A DNA stretch of 64,000 bases, taken from Bacteroidota bacterium (GTDB lineage: Bacteria; Bacteroidota; JABWAT01). Positions 15,078-23,894 of the stretch are shown in pieces (the stretch's first letter is position 1; the number at the start of each line of letters is the position of its first letter). Made by a program: the position numbers and the translations under genes. The stretch is from assembly GCA_023151185.1 (NCBI GenBank), contig JAKLJL010000007.1:1-64000 (forward strand), in the 5' to 3' direction. The notes beneath the pieces are model-generated. The model was not told where the DNA came from. It saw only the letters and a program-made list of their open reading frames with translations, and did not search any database.

Positions 15078-15579
15078 TTTTTCCGTTCAGGTAGACGGCC
15101 GGCTGCTGGCCAGACACAGAATCCCCGCCTGTCACTCTGGCAATGACCAGCAGATGAGAGCCCAGATTCAGCGTTTGTTCAGCTTCACAATCCATCCAGG
15201 CAATTGTTCCATGGATTACCGGGTTTCCGGCCGGTGACCAGTTCCAGGTAACTTCAGAAAACTTATCCTCACCGGGTGCAGCAGGCGCCCCGAACTGATA
15301 AGCAAGTTTTTCCTGCAGCCGGGAAAGCACCTGAACACAGAATTTACCTGAAGCTTCGATATTTTTTGCTGTCTGGCCCTCGGGCTGGATACCGATTGCA
15401 AGCCGTACCGGATTCTTTGAAACCTGGGTTACCCAAACTGCGGTCATTCCAGATTTGGTATCACCCGCAGCAGAAGTTATGAGATAAACGCCATAGGTAA
15501 AGTGGTAAGTCAGGTGCTTATGCTCCTGCTGTCCATAAATTAAAGGGGTCAGTTCCTGGGTTTCAGGGAGTTTTGACAT
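15064..15579 (-). CDS. Flavin reductase-like (FMN-binding split barrel) protein
   Basis: A 171-residue protein of the flavin reductase-like domain family. Signature regions are YGVYLITSAAGDTKSGMTAV, then AIGIQPEGQTAKNI, GKFCVQVL and a late AEQTLNLGSHLLVIARV segment that carries the conserved GxH. It probably reduces or binds FMN, possibly serving a rubredoxin or oxygenase partner that is not in the window. The start at 15579 is supported by AGGA 7 bases upstream. A longer frame exists but runs into the methyltransferase gene. Confidence 0.8.
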   Translation of the reverse strand: MSKLPETQELTPLIYGQQEHKHLTYHFTYGVYLITSAAGDTKSGMTAVWVTQVSKNPVRLAIGIQPEGQTAKNIEASGKFCVQVLSRLQEKLAYQFGAPAAPGEDKFSEVTWNWSPAGNPVIHGTIAWMDCEAEQTLNLGSHLLVIARVTGGDSVSGQQPAVYLNGKINPF

Positions 15580-15634
15580 GCTGGAATCCTGCTTCATTTT
15601 TTCAGTAAACACGAAATCTGCCCGTTCAATTCCG

Positions 15635-16342
15635 TCAGGACAGAAAAAGAAACAAAGCCGGCAGATCACCGGGCAGTTCAACCGGATCCTTCTTCCAGTC
15701 AGAAACCAGTTTTGAAATCACAAGCTCCTGGCTTCCTGTCAGGTCTGCAGCAACACAAAGCCGGGTTTTCTCTGGCAGCACCCGCAGGCACTCTTCGAGC
15801 ACCGGTTGATTCCGGTATGGGGTTTCAATAAAGATCTGGGTCATTTTTCTGGCTTCCGACTCCCGTGAAAGTCCCTGAAGAACCGCCCTCCGGTCCTGAT
15901 CGGCCCTGGGCAGGTAACCGTGGAATGCAAATTTCTGCCCGTTAAGGCCCGATGCCGCCAGAGCAAGAATCAGGGATGAATATCCGGGAACCGGAACAAC
16001 CCGGATCTGGCGGGAGTGGCATTCTTCAATTAACCGGGCGCCGGGATCGGCAACGGCCGGATACCCGGCATCACTGATCAGCCCCCACCGGGATCCCGCC
16101 TTCATATCTGAGGCAATTTTTTTGAACTCAGCCGGTTTCATGGCGTCTGAAAGGATGTAATGAGGAATCTCCCGGACCTGCCTTTTAATTTTCAGGTGAT
16201 GGAACAGCTTTCCGGCCCCTTTCAGAGATTCAACTACCACTCCATCGAGAGTTTCCAGAATTTCGGGAAGGAACAAAGGAAATACCGGATCGTATACCGG
16301 CCGCTCTGACAGTAGATTTGGGATCAGATAAAGGGTACACAT
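15635..16342 (-). CDS. RsmI-like tetrapyrrole-methylase-fold SAM methyltransferase
   Basis: A 235-residue protein with the tetrapyrrole methylase fold: LYLIPNLL at the start, LISDAGYPAVADPGARLI (the SAM-binding GxPxxxDPG region of RsmI), VVPVPGYSSLILALAASGL and FIETPYRN. It resembles the short Bacteroidetes paralogues of RsmI (16S rRNA 2'-O-methyltransferase at C1402), but it lacks the usual N-terminal VxTPIGNLxD motif, so rRNA specificity is uncertain. The start is an ATG two codons after a TTG alternative. Confidence 0.8.
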   Translation of the reverse strand: MCTLYLIPNLLSERPVYDPVFPLFLPEILETLDGVVVESLKGAGKLFHHLKIKRQVREIPHYILSDAMKPAEFKKIASDMKAGSRWGLISDAGYPAVADPGARLIEECHSRQIRVVPVPGYSSLILALAASGLNGQKFAFHGYLPRADQDRRAVLQGLSRESEARKMTQIFIETPYRNQPVLEECLRVLPEKTRLCVAADLTGSQELVISKLVSDWKKDPVELPGDLPALFLFLS

Positions 16343-16487
16343 TGTCAATTAACCCCGGGAAAAATTAAAATTCGTTTTTTATAATGATACAGCCGTCACA
16401 ATTTTACCAAAAATTATTATTAATATTGAATCTAAACTCAAAATTCTTTACCATCACGGTAATAAAAACAGTAACGGAGAACCGGTA

Positions 16488-18569
16488 ATGAAGCAGAATA
16501 AAAGTCTTCCTGCCGATTCAGCCCCGGAGTCTATTGATCCTGTCGAAAATGTGAAACTTCATTTACAGATTTTTGACGGAGTCGGGCTGGACCAGCAGGT
16601 GATTGATGCTGCAGCCAGGGCAATGGAAAACAGGCTGATTCTGCACAAGATCACCAAGATTGATTTTAAAAAAATCGGTTTGCACCGTGACAGCAGTATT
16701 CCTTCCTTTCAGACGACCACTGTCATGCTGGTTGAACTGGGTGTGCTTGATTCAGTCAGGGCAAAACTAACCCCCGAACAAGCGGGAAAAATTTCTCTGA
16801 TTGCGATTGCCGGCCAACGGGAGCTTGATGACTATCCGGATGCCTGGAAACTGGTAGAAACGGATATCCTTCTCGATATCGTTGAGCGTCCAGTCAGTCC
16901 GAACCGGCTGATCATGGCACTGAAAAAGGCCCAGAAACTGGGTGAACACCGGTTTAAAGAATATAAGCTTAATGAAGCCCTCGACGTTCAGTCAGGGGCA
17001 TTGAAAAAACTGAACGATATCGGGATTGCCCTTTCTTCCGAAACCGATATCCACAAACTGCTTGACCTGATCCTGACCATTTCGATTGAAATTACCAACT
17101 GCGATTCGGGATCCCTTTACATTCTCCAGGACAAGCCGGATGTGGAATATGACAAGTCCAATTATCTGGCCAACAAAGTACTTTGCTTTAAACACACCTT
17201 TAATTTTACCAAAGCCATTCCGTTTAAAGAATTCACCATGGAGATCTCTTCGAAGAGTCTTTCAGGGTACACGGCGCTGACCGGTGAAATTCTGAATCTG
17301 GCGGATGTTTACTTCCTGTCAGACCAGCTTCCCTATCATTTTAATAAAAGTTTTGACGATTTTATCAAATACCGCACCAAATCCATGCTGGTTGTTCCGA
17401 TGCTGAATCAGGATAAACAGACCATCGGAGTCATCCAGCTGATCAATAAAAAGCGGGATAAGGATGTGGCTTTAGCCTCAGAAGAAATTGTCGCCTCACA
17501 GGTCATTCCCTTTACAAAAAAGGACGAGGAGCTGACCCTGTCATTTGCTTCCCAGGCTGCCGTAGCCTATGAAAACCGGAGTTTGTATGAATCTATTAAA
17601 ATTCTGTTCGAAGGATTCATCAAAGCTTCTGTAACGGCAATCGAGGCCAGAGACCCAACCACTTCGGGTCACTCCGAACGGGTTGCGGTACTTTCAACCG
17701 GGATCGCGGAGGCCGTCAACAAAGCAAAGGCATCCCTATTCGGCGGAATCCGGTTCGGACAGCGGGATATTCAGGAAATTAAGTATGCTTCTCTTTTGCA
17801 CGATTTCGGAAAAATCGGGGTCAGGGAACCGGTATTGGTCAAAGCCAAAAAGCTGTACGAGCCTGATCTGGAACTGCTGAAGTCAAGATACCTCATCATC
17901 CGCCAGTCTCTTCTCCTGAAATATTCAAATCTGAAAGTCAGGTATCTGCTCGAAAAAACCCGGGAAGAGGCCCTCGAAGACCTCGCTTTGATTGATTCGG
18001 AATCCCGTGAAAAAATTGAAGAGCTTGACCGGTATCTGGCGTTTATCATAAAAACCAATGAACCAACCGTTCTCGAGTCTTCAGGTTTCGATTTCCTGAA
18101 AGAAATTCAGACTAAATCGATCATGGTTGACGGAATCGGCAGCATTCCTTTTCTAACGGATCATGAAGCCCTGCGGCTGTCGATTGCCAAAGGATCTCTG
18201 GGTGAGGACGAACGGCTTGAGATTGAAAGCCACGTGACGCACACCTACAACTTTCTGAAGCAGATTCCGTGGACCAATGATTTGCGGGGAGTTCCGAAAA
18301 TTGCCTACATGCATCATGAGAAACTCGATGGATCCGGCTATCCGAATAAGGCCAACAGTCCCGAAATTCCGATTCAGTCCAAAATCATGACCATTTCGGA
18401 TATTTTCGATGCACTGACGGCCAATGACCGTCCCTATAAACGGGCCGTTCCGATTGAAAAGGCACTCGATATTCTGGGTTATGAAGTGAAGGCCAAAAAA
18501 GTGGATTCCGATTTGTTCAACCTGTTTATCGAGGCCCGGGTTTTCGATGTAATCAACAAACCCGAATAA
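16488..18569 (+). CDS. REC-like/GAF/HD-GYP signalling protein
   Basis: A 693-residue cytoplasmic regulator. Residues 1-150 resemble a degenerate receiver (ends IVERPVSPNRLIMALKKA, no clear phospho-Asp). A GAF domain lies at about 190-380, followed by an HD-GYP phosphodiesterase with GHSERVA, LLHDFGKIGV (HD near 436), HHEKLDGSGYP (near 608) and DIFDALTANDRPYK. These are the metal and substrate residues expected for c-di-GMP hydrolysis. About 100 extra residues separate the HD and HHE/GYP motifs, more than in canonical enzymes. Likely lowers c-di-GMP in response to a GAF ligand. A terminator follows directly. Confidence 0.9.
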   Translation: MKQNKSLPADSAPESIDPVENVKLHLQIFDGVGLDQQVIDAAARAMENRLILHKITKIDFKKIGLHRDSSIPSFQTTTVMLVELGVLDSVRAKLTPEQAGKISLIAIAGQRELDDYPDAWKLVETDILLDIVERPVSPNRLIMALKKAQKLGEHRFKEYKLNEALDVQSGALKKLNDIGIALSSETDIHKLLDLILTISIEITNCDSGSLYILQDKPDVEYDKSNYLANKVLCFKHTFNFTKAIPFKEFTMEISSKSLSGYTALTGEILNLADVYFLSDQLPYHFNKSFDDFIKYRTKSMLVVPMLNQDKQTIGVIQLINKKRDKDVALASEEIVASQVIPFTKKDEELTLSFASQAAVAYENRSLYESIKILFEGFIKASVTAIEARDPTTSGHSERVAVLSTGIAEAVNKAKASLFGGIRFGQRDIQEIKYASLLHDFGKIGVREPVLVKAKKLYEPDLELLKSRYLIIRQSLLLKYSNLKVRYLLEKTREEALEDLALIDSESREKIEELDRYLAFIIKTNEPTVLESSGFDFLKEIQTKSIMVDGIGSIPFLTDHEALRLSIAKGSLGEDERLEIESHVTHTYNFLKQIPWTNDLRGVPKIAYMHHEKLDGSGYPNKANSPEIPIQSKIMTISDIFDALTANDRPYKRAVPIEKALDILGYEVKAKKVDSDLFNLFIEARVFDVINKPE

Positions 18570-18594
18570 CCGGATTTCTTTAACAGAAAACTTT

Positions 18595-18622
18595 AAAAAG
18601 GCTGTTTCTGCAGCCTTTTTTT
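18595..18622 (+). terminator. Rho-independent terminator after the HD-GYP gene
   Basis: AAAAAGGCTG (18595-18604) pairs with CAGCCTTTTT (18611-18620) around a 6-base loop, with a T run. It is placed 25 bases after the stop codon. Confidence 0.85.
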
Positions 18623-18652
18623 ATTTCATCCGGGTCTGGTTTCTGTATCTGG

Positions 18653-19456
18653 TTAAAGACGGTTGAGTGTAATCTGCTTTAATTGGGGAAGCCGGTCAGA
18701 GAGAGGCGGCATGGCAGTACGGTCATCCTGCATCCGTTGATCAAAAACAAACTCATCGGCAGGAACCAGAGTCCAACCGGCAGAAAGCTGCCTGTTTAAA
18801 GCGGAAGCAATGTCATAAAAGGACCAGCCGGTATTGGAGTCAGCCTGATACAGCCCCGGAGAAAAGGTTGCTGCCCGGAGAAAAAGACCAGCCGTATCTT
18901 CCAGAAATGAACAGGCCGGCAGCCAGCGGGTGCTGCACTCCACCTCACCTTTTTCCCGGTTCCTGACGTCCAGATAATCCACCATATTATTCGACCCGGC
19001 TTCATGCCCGATCTGCCAGCCCAGCCGGATCAGGATTGAATCGGGATTCTGATACAGGACTCTGGCCTCGGCCAGCCGTTTTTCAAACCCGTATCCTTTG
19101 TTATTATCCGGAACTGAAAAAATCGTAAACGGCCCTTTCGCAAGGTCAGAAAAAACCATGACCGTGCTGGCAAAGACAAACCGGACTTTGAATTTTTTAC
19201 AGATCCAGGCCAGTTCACTGGGCCATTGGTAATTGACAATCCAGTTTTCATCGGCACGGCCTGTCGGTTGGGAGTTCACTGCCAGATGAATCAGCATGTC
19301 GGGCCTGACCGACCCAACATAAAACTCCATGCGGTGATAATCATCCACCGGAACCTGTGACCGGTTCCAGCCGGCAACGTGATGCCCCAGGGCTTCAAGC
19401 TGTTGTTTCAGCACTCTGCCGATGGTGCCGTTCAGTCCGGTTACGAGAATTTTCAT
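18653..19456 (-). CDS. RmlD-like NAD(P)-dependent reductase/epimerase
   Basis: A 267-residue extended-SDR protein. The Rossmann motif GLNGTIG (residues 7-13) and a YxxxK active site (YGFEK) after the VFASTVMVFSD strand are visible. The overall size and order match dTDP-4-dehydrorhamnose reductase (RmlD)-type proteins, but no other rhamnose genes are nearby, so the substrate is open. AGAGGG lies 4 bases before the ATG. It lies 17 bases after the rhodanese gene and is probably in one operon with it. Confidence 0.75.
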   Translation of the reverse strand: MKILVTGLNGTIGRVLKQQLEALGHHVAGWNRSQVPVDDYHRMEFYVGSVRPDMLIHLAVNSQPTGRADENWIVNYQWPSELAWICKKFKVRFVFASTVMVFSDLAKGPFTIFSVPDNNKGYGFEKRLAEARVLYQNPDSILIRLGWQIGHEAGSNNMVDYLDVRNREKGEVECSTRWLPACSFLEDTAGLFLRAATFSPGLYQADSNTGWSFYDIASALNRQLSAGWTLVPADEFVFDQRMQDDRTAMPPLSDRLPQLKQITLNRL

Positions 19457-19473
19457 TTTTCCCTCTGATGGTT

Positions 19474-19848
19474 TCAGGGTTTGTCTACCGGGAATCCGGC
19501 TTCAGTCCAGCCCCGGTAACCGCCATCCATCGAAACGATCCGGGTATATCCCATTTTCTGAAGGTTTTCAGCCGTCAGGACAGATCTGAATCCGCCGCCG
19601 CAGTACAGGATCAGTTCTTCGTTCAAATCCGGGAAAAGGCCTTCAATATCCCGTTCAATAATCCCTTTTCCCAGATGAACTGCACCGGGAAGATGCCCCT
19701 CTGCCCATTCGTGATCTTCCCTGACATCGACCAGAATCTGCTTCTTTCCTTCAATCTGGAAGTTTCTGACCTGCTGAACGGTCATTTCCCTGACGGATTC
19801 ACGGGCCGTATTGACCAAAGCTAAAAAACGGGGAGCATGGTGTTTCAT
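19474..19848 (-). CDS. Rhodanese-domain protein
   Basis: A 124-residue single-domain rhodanese. VDVREDHEWAEGHLPGAVHL is the typical substrate-side segment, and the active-site loop is CGGGFRS with Cys as the persulfide carrier. DGGYRGWTEAGFPV closes the domain. No signal peptide. Likely transfers sulfane sulfur or takes part in thiol chemistry; its partner is unknown. The RBS GGAGAA is well placed. It is transcribed divergently from the S9 peptidase. Confidence 0.88.
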   Translation of the reverse strand: MKHHAPRFLALVNTARESVREMTVQQVRNFQIEGKKQILVDVREDHEWAEGHLPGAVHLGKGIIERDIEGLFPDLNEELILYCGGGFRSVLTAENLQKMGYTRIVSMDGGYRGWTEAGFPVDKP

Positions 19849-19978
19849 GCAGTTTTCTCCGGGATGACTGATGGAATAATGATTAAGATAGAGAATTTTT
19901 TTAACTTAAGCAGACAATCAAATGGACAGATCACACAGGATAACCTTAAACCCGGTATCCCCAGGAGAAAGAGATTTT

Positions 19979-22114
19979 ATGTTCGCCTTCCGCCTGCTGC
20001 TTCTGCTGACTTTACTTCCTGCAACGGCCTTTTCGCAAAAGAAAACAATTTCAATGGAGGATATCGCTTTCAACAAACTCAGACCCGACCTTCACCGCCA
20101 GATCCAATGGCTGCCCGGCTCTTTACAGTTCAGTTTCGTAACTTCTTCGGGAACGGAACTGGTTCTGGCTGACGGAAAAACAGGACAGACACTCCGGACT
20201 TTCCCAGTTGCCCATTTTTCTGAAGCATTTAAAGCTCTCGGGCTTTCTGAAAGTAAAACCGTTCCGATGGTTACATGGGTGACTGAAACGCAGGGCTGGA
20301 TCAACAAAGAAAACCGGATTCTCGTTTTTTCTCTTCCGGAAGGACAGATTAAAATTCATTCCCGGCTTCCTGAGAAGGCAGAACGGATCGAAGTCTGCCG
20401 GGATTTAAAAGCAGTATACACACAGGATAACGGACTTTATTACACCGTTAAGGATTCCTCTTCAGTACAGATTGCCCGGGGCGAAAATCCGGATATCAAC
20501 TTCGGAAAAGATGTCCACCAACGGGAATTCGGCATTGAAAAGGGGATTTTTCTTTCACCCGGCGGCACCATGACCGCCTTTTACCGGTCAGACGATGCCG
20601 GTGTGACCAAATATCCGTTTGTTGATCTGACCGCCCGGCCTGCAGTTTCCGTCCCCGCCATCTATCCGATGGCCGGAATGACGAACCAGACGGTCACAAT
20701 CGGACTCCACACCTTTGCAACCGGAAAAACGGTCTACCTCCAGACCGGCGAACCTGCCGACCAGTATCTGACCAACATCACCTGGAGCCCGGATGAAAAA
20801 TGGGTTTATGTGGCCCATGTCAACCGGGATCAGAACCACATGAGACTGATCAGATACAGTTCCGAAACCGGGAAACCTGTCAATCTGGTTTTTGAGGAAA
20901 AGGATTCTATTTACACCGAACCCCAATCCGGACCCGTTTTCATACCGGGAAAAAAGGACGAATTCCTTTGGAAATCCCCCCGGGATGGGTGGGCTCATTT
21001 TTACTGGTATTCGGCAGACGGAAAGCTGACCGGACAGGTCACCAGCGGAAACTGGACTGTTGTTGATCCGCTTGGCTTTGACGAAAAGGGCCGGCTGATC
21101 TTCTCTGCCGTAAAGGAAAGTCCGCTTGAAAAACACGTCTACCGGACTGCACTCAAATCCGGAAAACCCGAAAAGCTCACCTTGGGGGAAGGAACCCATC
21201 TGCCGGTACTGGCACCGGATGGCAACAGTCTGATCACAACCTTTACCAGTCTGACTGAACCCGGCCTTGTTTCCCTGATTGAGTTGACAAAACTGAAAGC
21301 TACAGTTTTGCATACGGCGGCAAATCCGGTTCAGGATTACGACACCGGAAAAATGGAACTGGTGTCTTTTAAAGGTCCCGACAGCACCGTGTTATTTGCC
21401 CGGATTGTGGTTCCTGAAAACCTGGAGACCGGCAAAAAATATCCGGTCATACTCTATGTTTACGGCGGTCCCCATCTGCAGCAGGTCACCCAATCATGGC
21501 AGGGTGGACCCTATTCCCTCTGGGCACAGTACATGGCCTCACAAGGGTTTATTGTTCTCATGGTCGACAACCGGGGAACACCCAACCGTGGAAAGGTTTT
21601 CGAACAAAAAACTTTCCGGAAACTCGGAACCCTTGAAATTGAGGACCAGATGGCAGGACTTGAGTTCCTGTTTTCACGGTACCCGCAGGCAGACCGGTCA
21701 CGGGTTGGTGTATTTGGCTGGAGTTATGGCGGATTTATGACCGCTTCCCTGATGACCCGCATGCCCGACCGGTTTAAAGCCGGGGTTTCAGGTGCGCCGG
21801 TTATTGACTGGAGTTATTATGAAACCGTCTATACGGAACGGTATATGGACACACCGCAGCAGAATCCTTCCGGATACAAGGTTTCGAATGTTCTGGGTTA
21901 TGTGAAGGATCTGAAAGGCCGCCTTCTAATGATTCACGGCACGTCTGACCCGACCGTAATGTGGCAGCACAGCCTTCTGTTTGTGAAGGAAGCAGCCACT
22001 ACCAATACCCCGCTTGACTACTTTGTTTACCCCGGGCACCTGCACGGGATCGCAGGAAAGGACCGCCTGCATCTATGGACCAAAATCACCCGTCACCTGC
22101 TCGATAACCTGTAA
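19979..22114 (+). CDS. Exported dipeptidyl peptidase IV-family (S9B) serine peptidase
   Basis: A 711-residue protein with a signal peptide (MFAFRLLLLLTLLPATAFSQ), a DPP_IV N-terminal beta-propeller (about 40-460) and a C-terminal alpha/beta hydrolase. The catalytic triad is seen as Ser in GWSYGG, Asp in HGTSDPTV and His in YPGHLHG. It should remove dipeptides from peptide N-termini in the periplasm or outside. The start at 19979 was preferred to the upstream ATG at 19922 because it has GGAGAAAGAG and gives a clean signal peptide. hutU follows after 25 bases, so peptide use and histidine use may be co-expressed. Confidence 0.92.
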   Translation: MFAFRLLLLLTLLPATAFSQKKTISMEDIAFNKLRPDLHRQIQWLPGSLQFSFVTSSGTELVLADGKTGQTLRTFPVAHFSEAFKALGLSESKTVPMVTWVTETQGWINKENRILVFSLPEGQIKIHSRLPEKAERIEVCRDLKAVYTQDNGLYYTVKDSSSVQIARGENPDINFGKDVHQREFGIEKGIFLSPGGTMTAFYRSDDAGVTKYPFVDLTARPAVSVPAIYPMAGMTNQTVTIGLHTFATGKTVYLQTGEPADQYLTNITWSPDEKWVYVAHVNRDQNHMRLIRYSSETGKPVNLVFEEKDSIYTEPQSGPVFIPGKKDEFLWKSPRDGWAHFYWYSADGKLTGQVTSGNWTVVDPLGFDEKGRLIFSAVKESPLEKHVYRTALKSGKPEKLTLGEGTHLPVLAPDGNSLITTFTSLTEPGLVSLIELTKLKATVLHTAANPVQDYDTGKMELVSFKGPDSTVLFARIVVPENLETGKKYPVILYVYGGPHLQQVTQSWQGGPYSLWAQYMASQGFIVLMVDNRGTPNRGKVFEQKTFRKLGTLEIEDQMAGLEFLFSRYPQADRSRVGVFGWSYGGFMTASLMTRMPDRFKAGVSGAPVIDWSYYETVYTERYMDTPQQNPSGYKVSNVLGYVKDLKGRLLMIHGTSDPTVMWQHSLLFVKEAATTNTPLDYFVYPGHLHGIAGKDRLHLWTKITRHLLDNL

Positions 22115-22139
22115 TCTGACCTGAAAGCTGAGAAAAACC

Positions 22140-23789
22140 ATGAAAAGGATCCTTAAATCCCCCCGGGGAACAACGCTGACCTGCAAAGGCTGGCAGCAGG
22201 AAGCTGCCTTGAGAATGCTGATGAACAATCTTGATCCGGAAGTAGCCGAACGTCCGGAAGATCTGGTTGTTTACGGCGGAACCGGAAAAGCAGCCCGTAA
22301 CTGGGAGGCATTTGATGCCATCATCCGGTCACTTGAGTCGCTTGAAAATGACGAAACCCTGCTCATCCAGTCGGGTAAACCGGTCGGAATATTTAAAACC
22401 CATGAATTCTCGCCCCGGGTTCTGATTGCCAACTCAAACCTTGTTGGTAAATGGGCCGACTGGGATCATTTCAATGAGCTTGAGAAAAAGGGCCTGATCA
22501 TGTACGGTCAGATGACGGCCGGCTCCTGGATTTACATCGGAACGCAGGGAATTCTGCAGGGAACCTATGAAACCTTTGCTTCTCTTGCCCGGATTCACTT
22601 TGGCGGAACTCTGAAGGGGAAATGGGTTCTGACTGCCGGACTCGGCGGAATGGGCGGAGCCCAACCGCTTGCTGCAACCATGACCGGTGCTGCCTTCCTC
22701 GGGATTGATGCAGATGAAAGCAGGATCAGAAAACGCCTGGATACCGGTTACCTGGATGAAATCAGTTTTGATCCGGATGAAGCTCTGGCCAGAGTTCTTC
22801 AGGCAAAAGCGACCGGAACGGCACTGTCGGTCGGGCTGGTCGGGAATGCTGCCGATCTTTTGCCCCGGTTTCTCAGAAATAACCAGATTCCTGATGTCCT
22901 GACCGACCAGACCAGCGCACACGATGAATTAAACGGGTACATTCCGAACGGGATGACGTTACCGGAAGCCCTGGCACTCCGGAAAGAAAATCCGAAAAAA
23001 TACAGTTCAGAATCCATCCGGGCGATGGGTGTCCATGTATCTGCCATGCTTGAAATGAAGAAAAGGGGAGCCGTCACCTTCGATTACGGAAACAACATCC
23101 GGGCACAGGCTGTAAAAGCCGGGGTTACAACTGCTTTCGACATCAAGGGCTTTGTACCTGAATACATCCGGCCGCTGTTCTGTGAAGGAAAAGGGCCGTT
23201 CCGGTGGGCGGTTCTTTCCGGCGATCCGGAAGATCTGAAAGTTACCGATGAAGCCGTTTTAGCTACCTTCCCGGAAGATACTCACCTGCATAACTGGATC
23301 CGGATGGCCCAGCAGAAAGTTCATTTTCAGGGGCTTCCTGCCCGGATCTGCTGGCTTGGATATGGAGAACGGGCAAAAATGGGCCTTGTTTTCAATGATC
23401 TGGTCAAAACCGGAAAGGTTAAGGCGCCGATTGTCATTGGGCGGGACCACCTTGACTGCGGGTCGGTTGCCTCCCCCAACCGGGAAACAGAATCCATGAA
23501 GGACGGATCGGACGCCATTGCAGACTGGGCTATCCTGAATGCCCTTGTCAATACCGCAGCCGGTGCTTCCTGGGTTTCCTTTCACCATGGCGGCGGAGTT
23601 GGGATGGGATACTCACTTCACGCAGGAATGGTCGTTGTGGCAGACGGAACAGACATGATGGCTTCCCGGCTCGAAAAAGTCCTGACTTCTGACCCGGGAA
23701 TGGGGGTCATCCGGCATGCGGATGCCGGATATGAGGAAGCAATTTCGGTTGCCCGTCAACGGGGTGTCCGGGTACCCATGACCGAATAA
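22140..23789 (+). CDS. hutU: Urocanate hydratase
   Basis: A 549-residue urocanase (normal family length about 550). The NAD+-binding loop [15 protein letters not shown] and the catalytic segment [18 protein letters not shown] (active-site Cys and Arg) are intact, as is [18 protein letters not shown]. It converts urocanate to 4-imidazolone-5-propionate in histidine breakdown. No hutH, hutI or other hut gene is in the window, so the pathway is split. It is directly downstream of an S9 peptidase and followed by a terminator. Confidence 0.95.
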   Translation: MKRILKSPRGTTLTCKGWQQEAALRMLMNNLDPEVAERPEDLVVYGGTGKAARNWEAFDAIIRSLESLENDETLLIQSGKPVGIFKTHEFSPRVLIANSNLVGKWADWDHFNELEKKGLIMYGQMTAGSWIYIGTQGILQGTYETFASLARIHFGGTLKGKWVLTAGLGGMGGAQPLAATMTGAAFLGIDADESRIRKRLDTGYLDEISFDPDEALARVLQAKATGTALSVGLVGNAADLLPRFLRNNQIPDVLTDQTSAHDELNGYIPNGMTLPEALALRKENPKKYSSESIRAMGVHVSAMLEMKKRGAVTFDYGNNIRAQAVKAGVTTAFDIKGFVPEYIRPLFCEGKGPFRWAVLSGDPEDLKVTDEAVLATFPEDTHLHNWIRMAQQKVHFQGLPARICWLGYGERAKMGLVFNDLVKTGKVKAPIVIGRDHLDCGSVASPNRETESMKDGSDAIADWAILNALVNTAAGASWVSFHHGGGVGMGYSLHAGMVVVADGTDMMASRLEKVLTSDPGMGVIRHADAGYEEAISVARQRGVRVPMTE

Positions 23790-23790
23790 A

Positions 23791-23820
23791 AAAATGCCCG
23801 CCTAAGTTGCGGGCATTTTT
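23791..23820 (+). terminator. Rho-independent terminator of the S9 peptidase-hutU unit
   Basis: AAAATGCCCGC (23791-23801) pairs with GCGGGCATTTTT (23809-23820), with a 7-base loop, immediately after the hutU stop codon. Confidence 0.9.
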
Positions 23821-23831
23821 ATCCTTTTTAA

Positions 23832-23845
23832 TGGAAGCGCTTGCT
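23832..23845 (+). promoter_or_regulatory. LacI/CcpA-type operator upstream of the amylase
   Basis: TGGAAGCGCTTGCT matches 13 of 14 positions of the LacI-family/cre-type consensus TGNAANCGNTNNCA around the CG core. It sits about 50 bases upstream of the amylase start and after the hutU terminator, in the right place to control the amylase. The regulator is not in the window. Confidence 0.55.
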
Positions 23846-23894
23846 TTGCTTCCGGATTCTCTCCTATCTTCGTTTTTCACTGAAAGGAATTTTT

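Noticed and set aside
15635-16342. Naming the methyltransferase rsmI
   Set aside because: The usual N-terminal motif of RsmI is missing, so it may be a paralogue with another target.
20588-21313. A 241-residue frame opposite the S9 peptidase gene
   Set aside because: It lies inside the peptidase gene with intact catalytic motifs and looks like a shadow.
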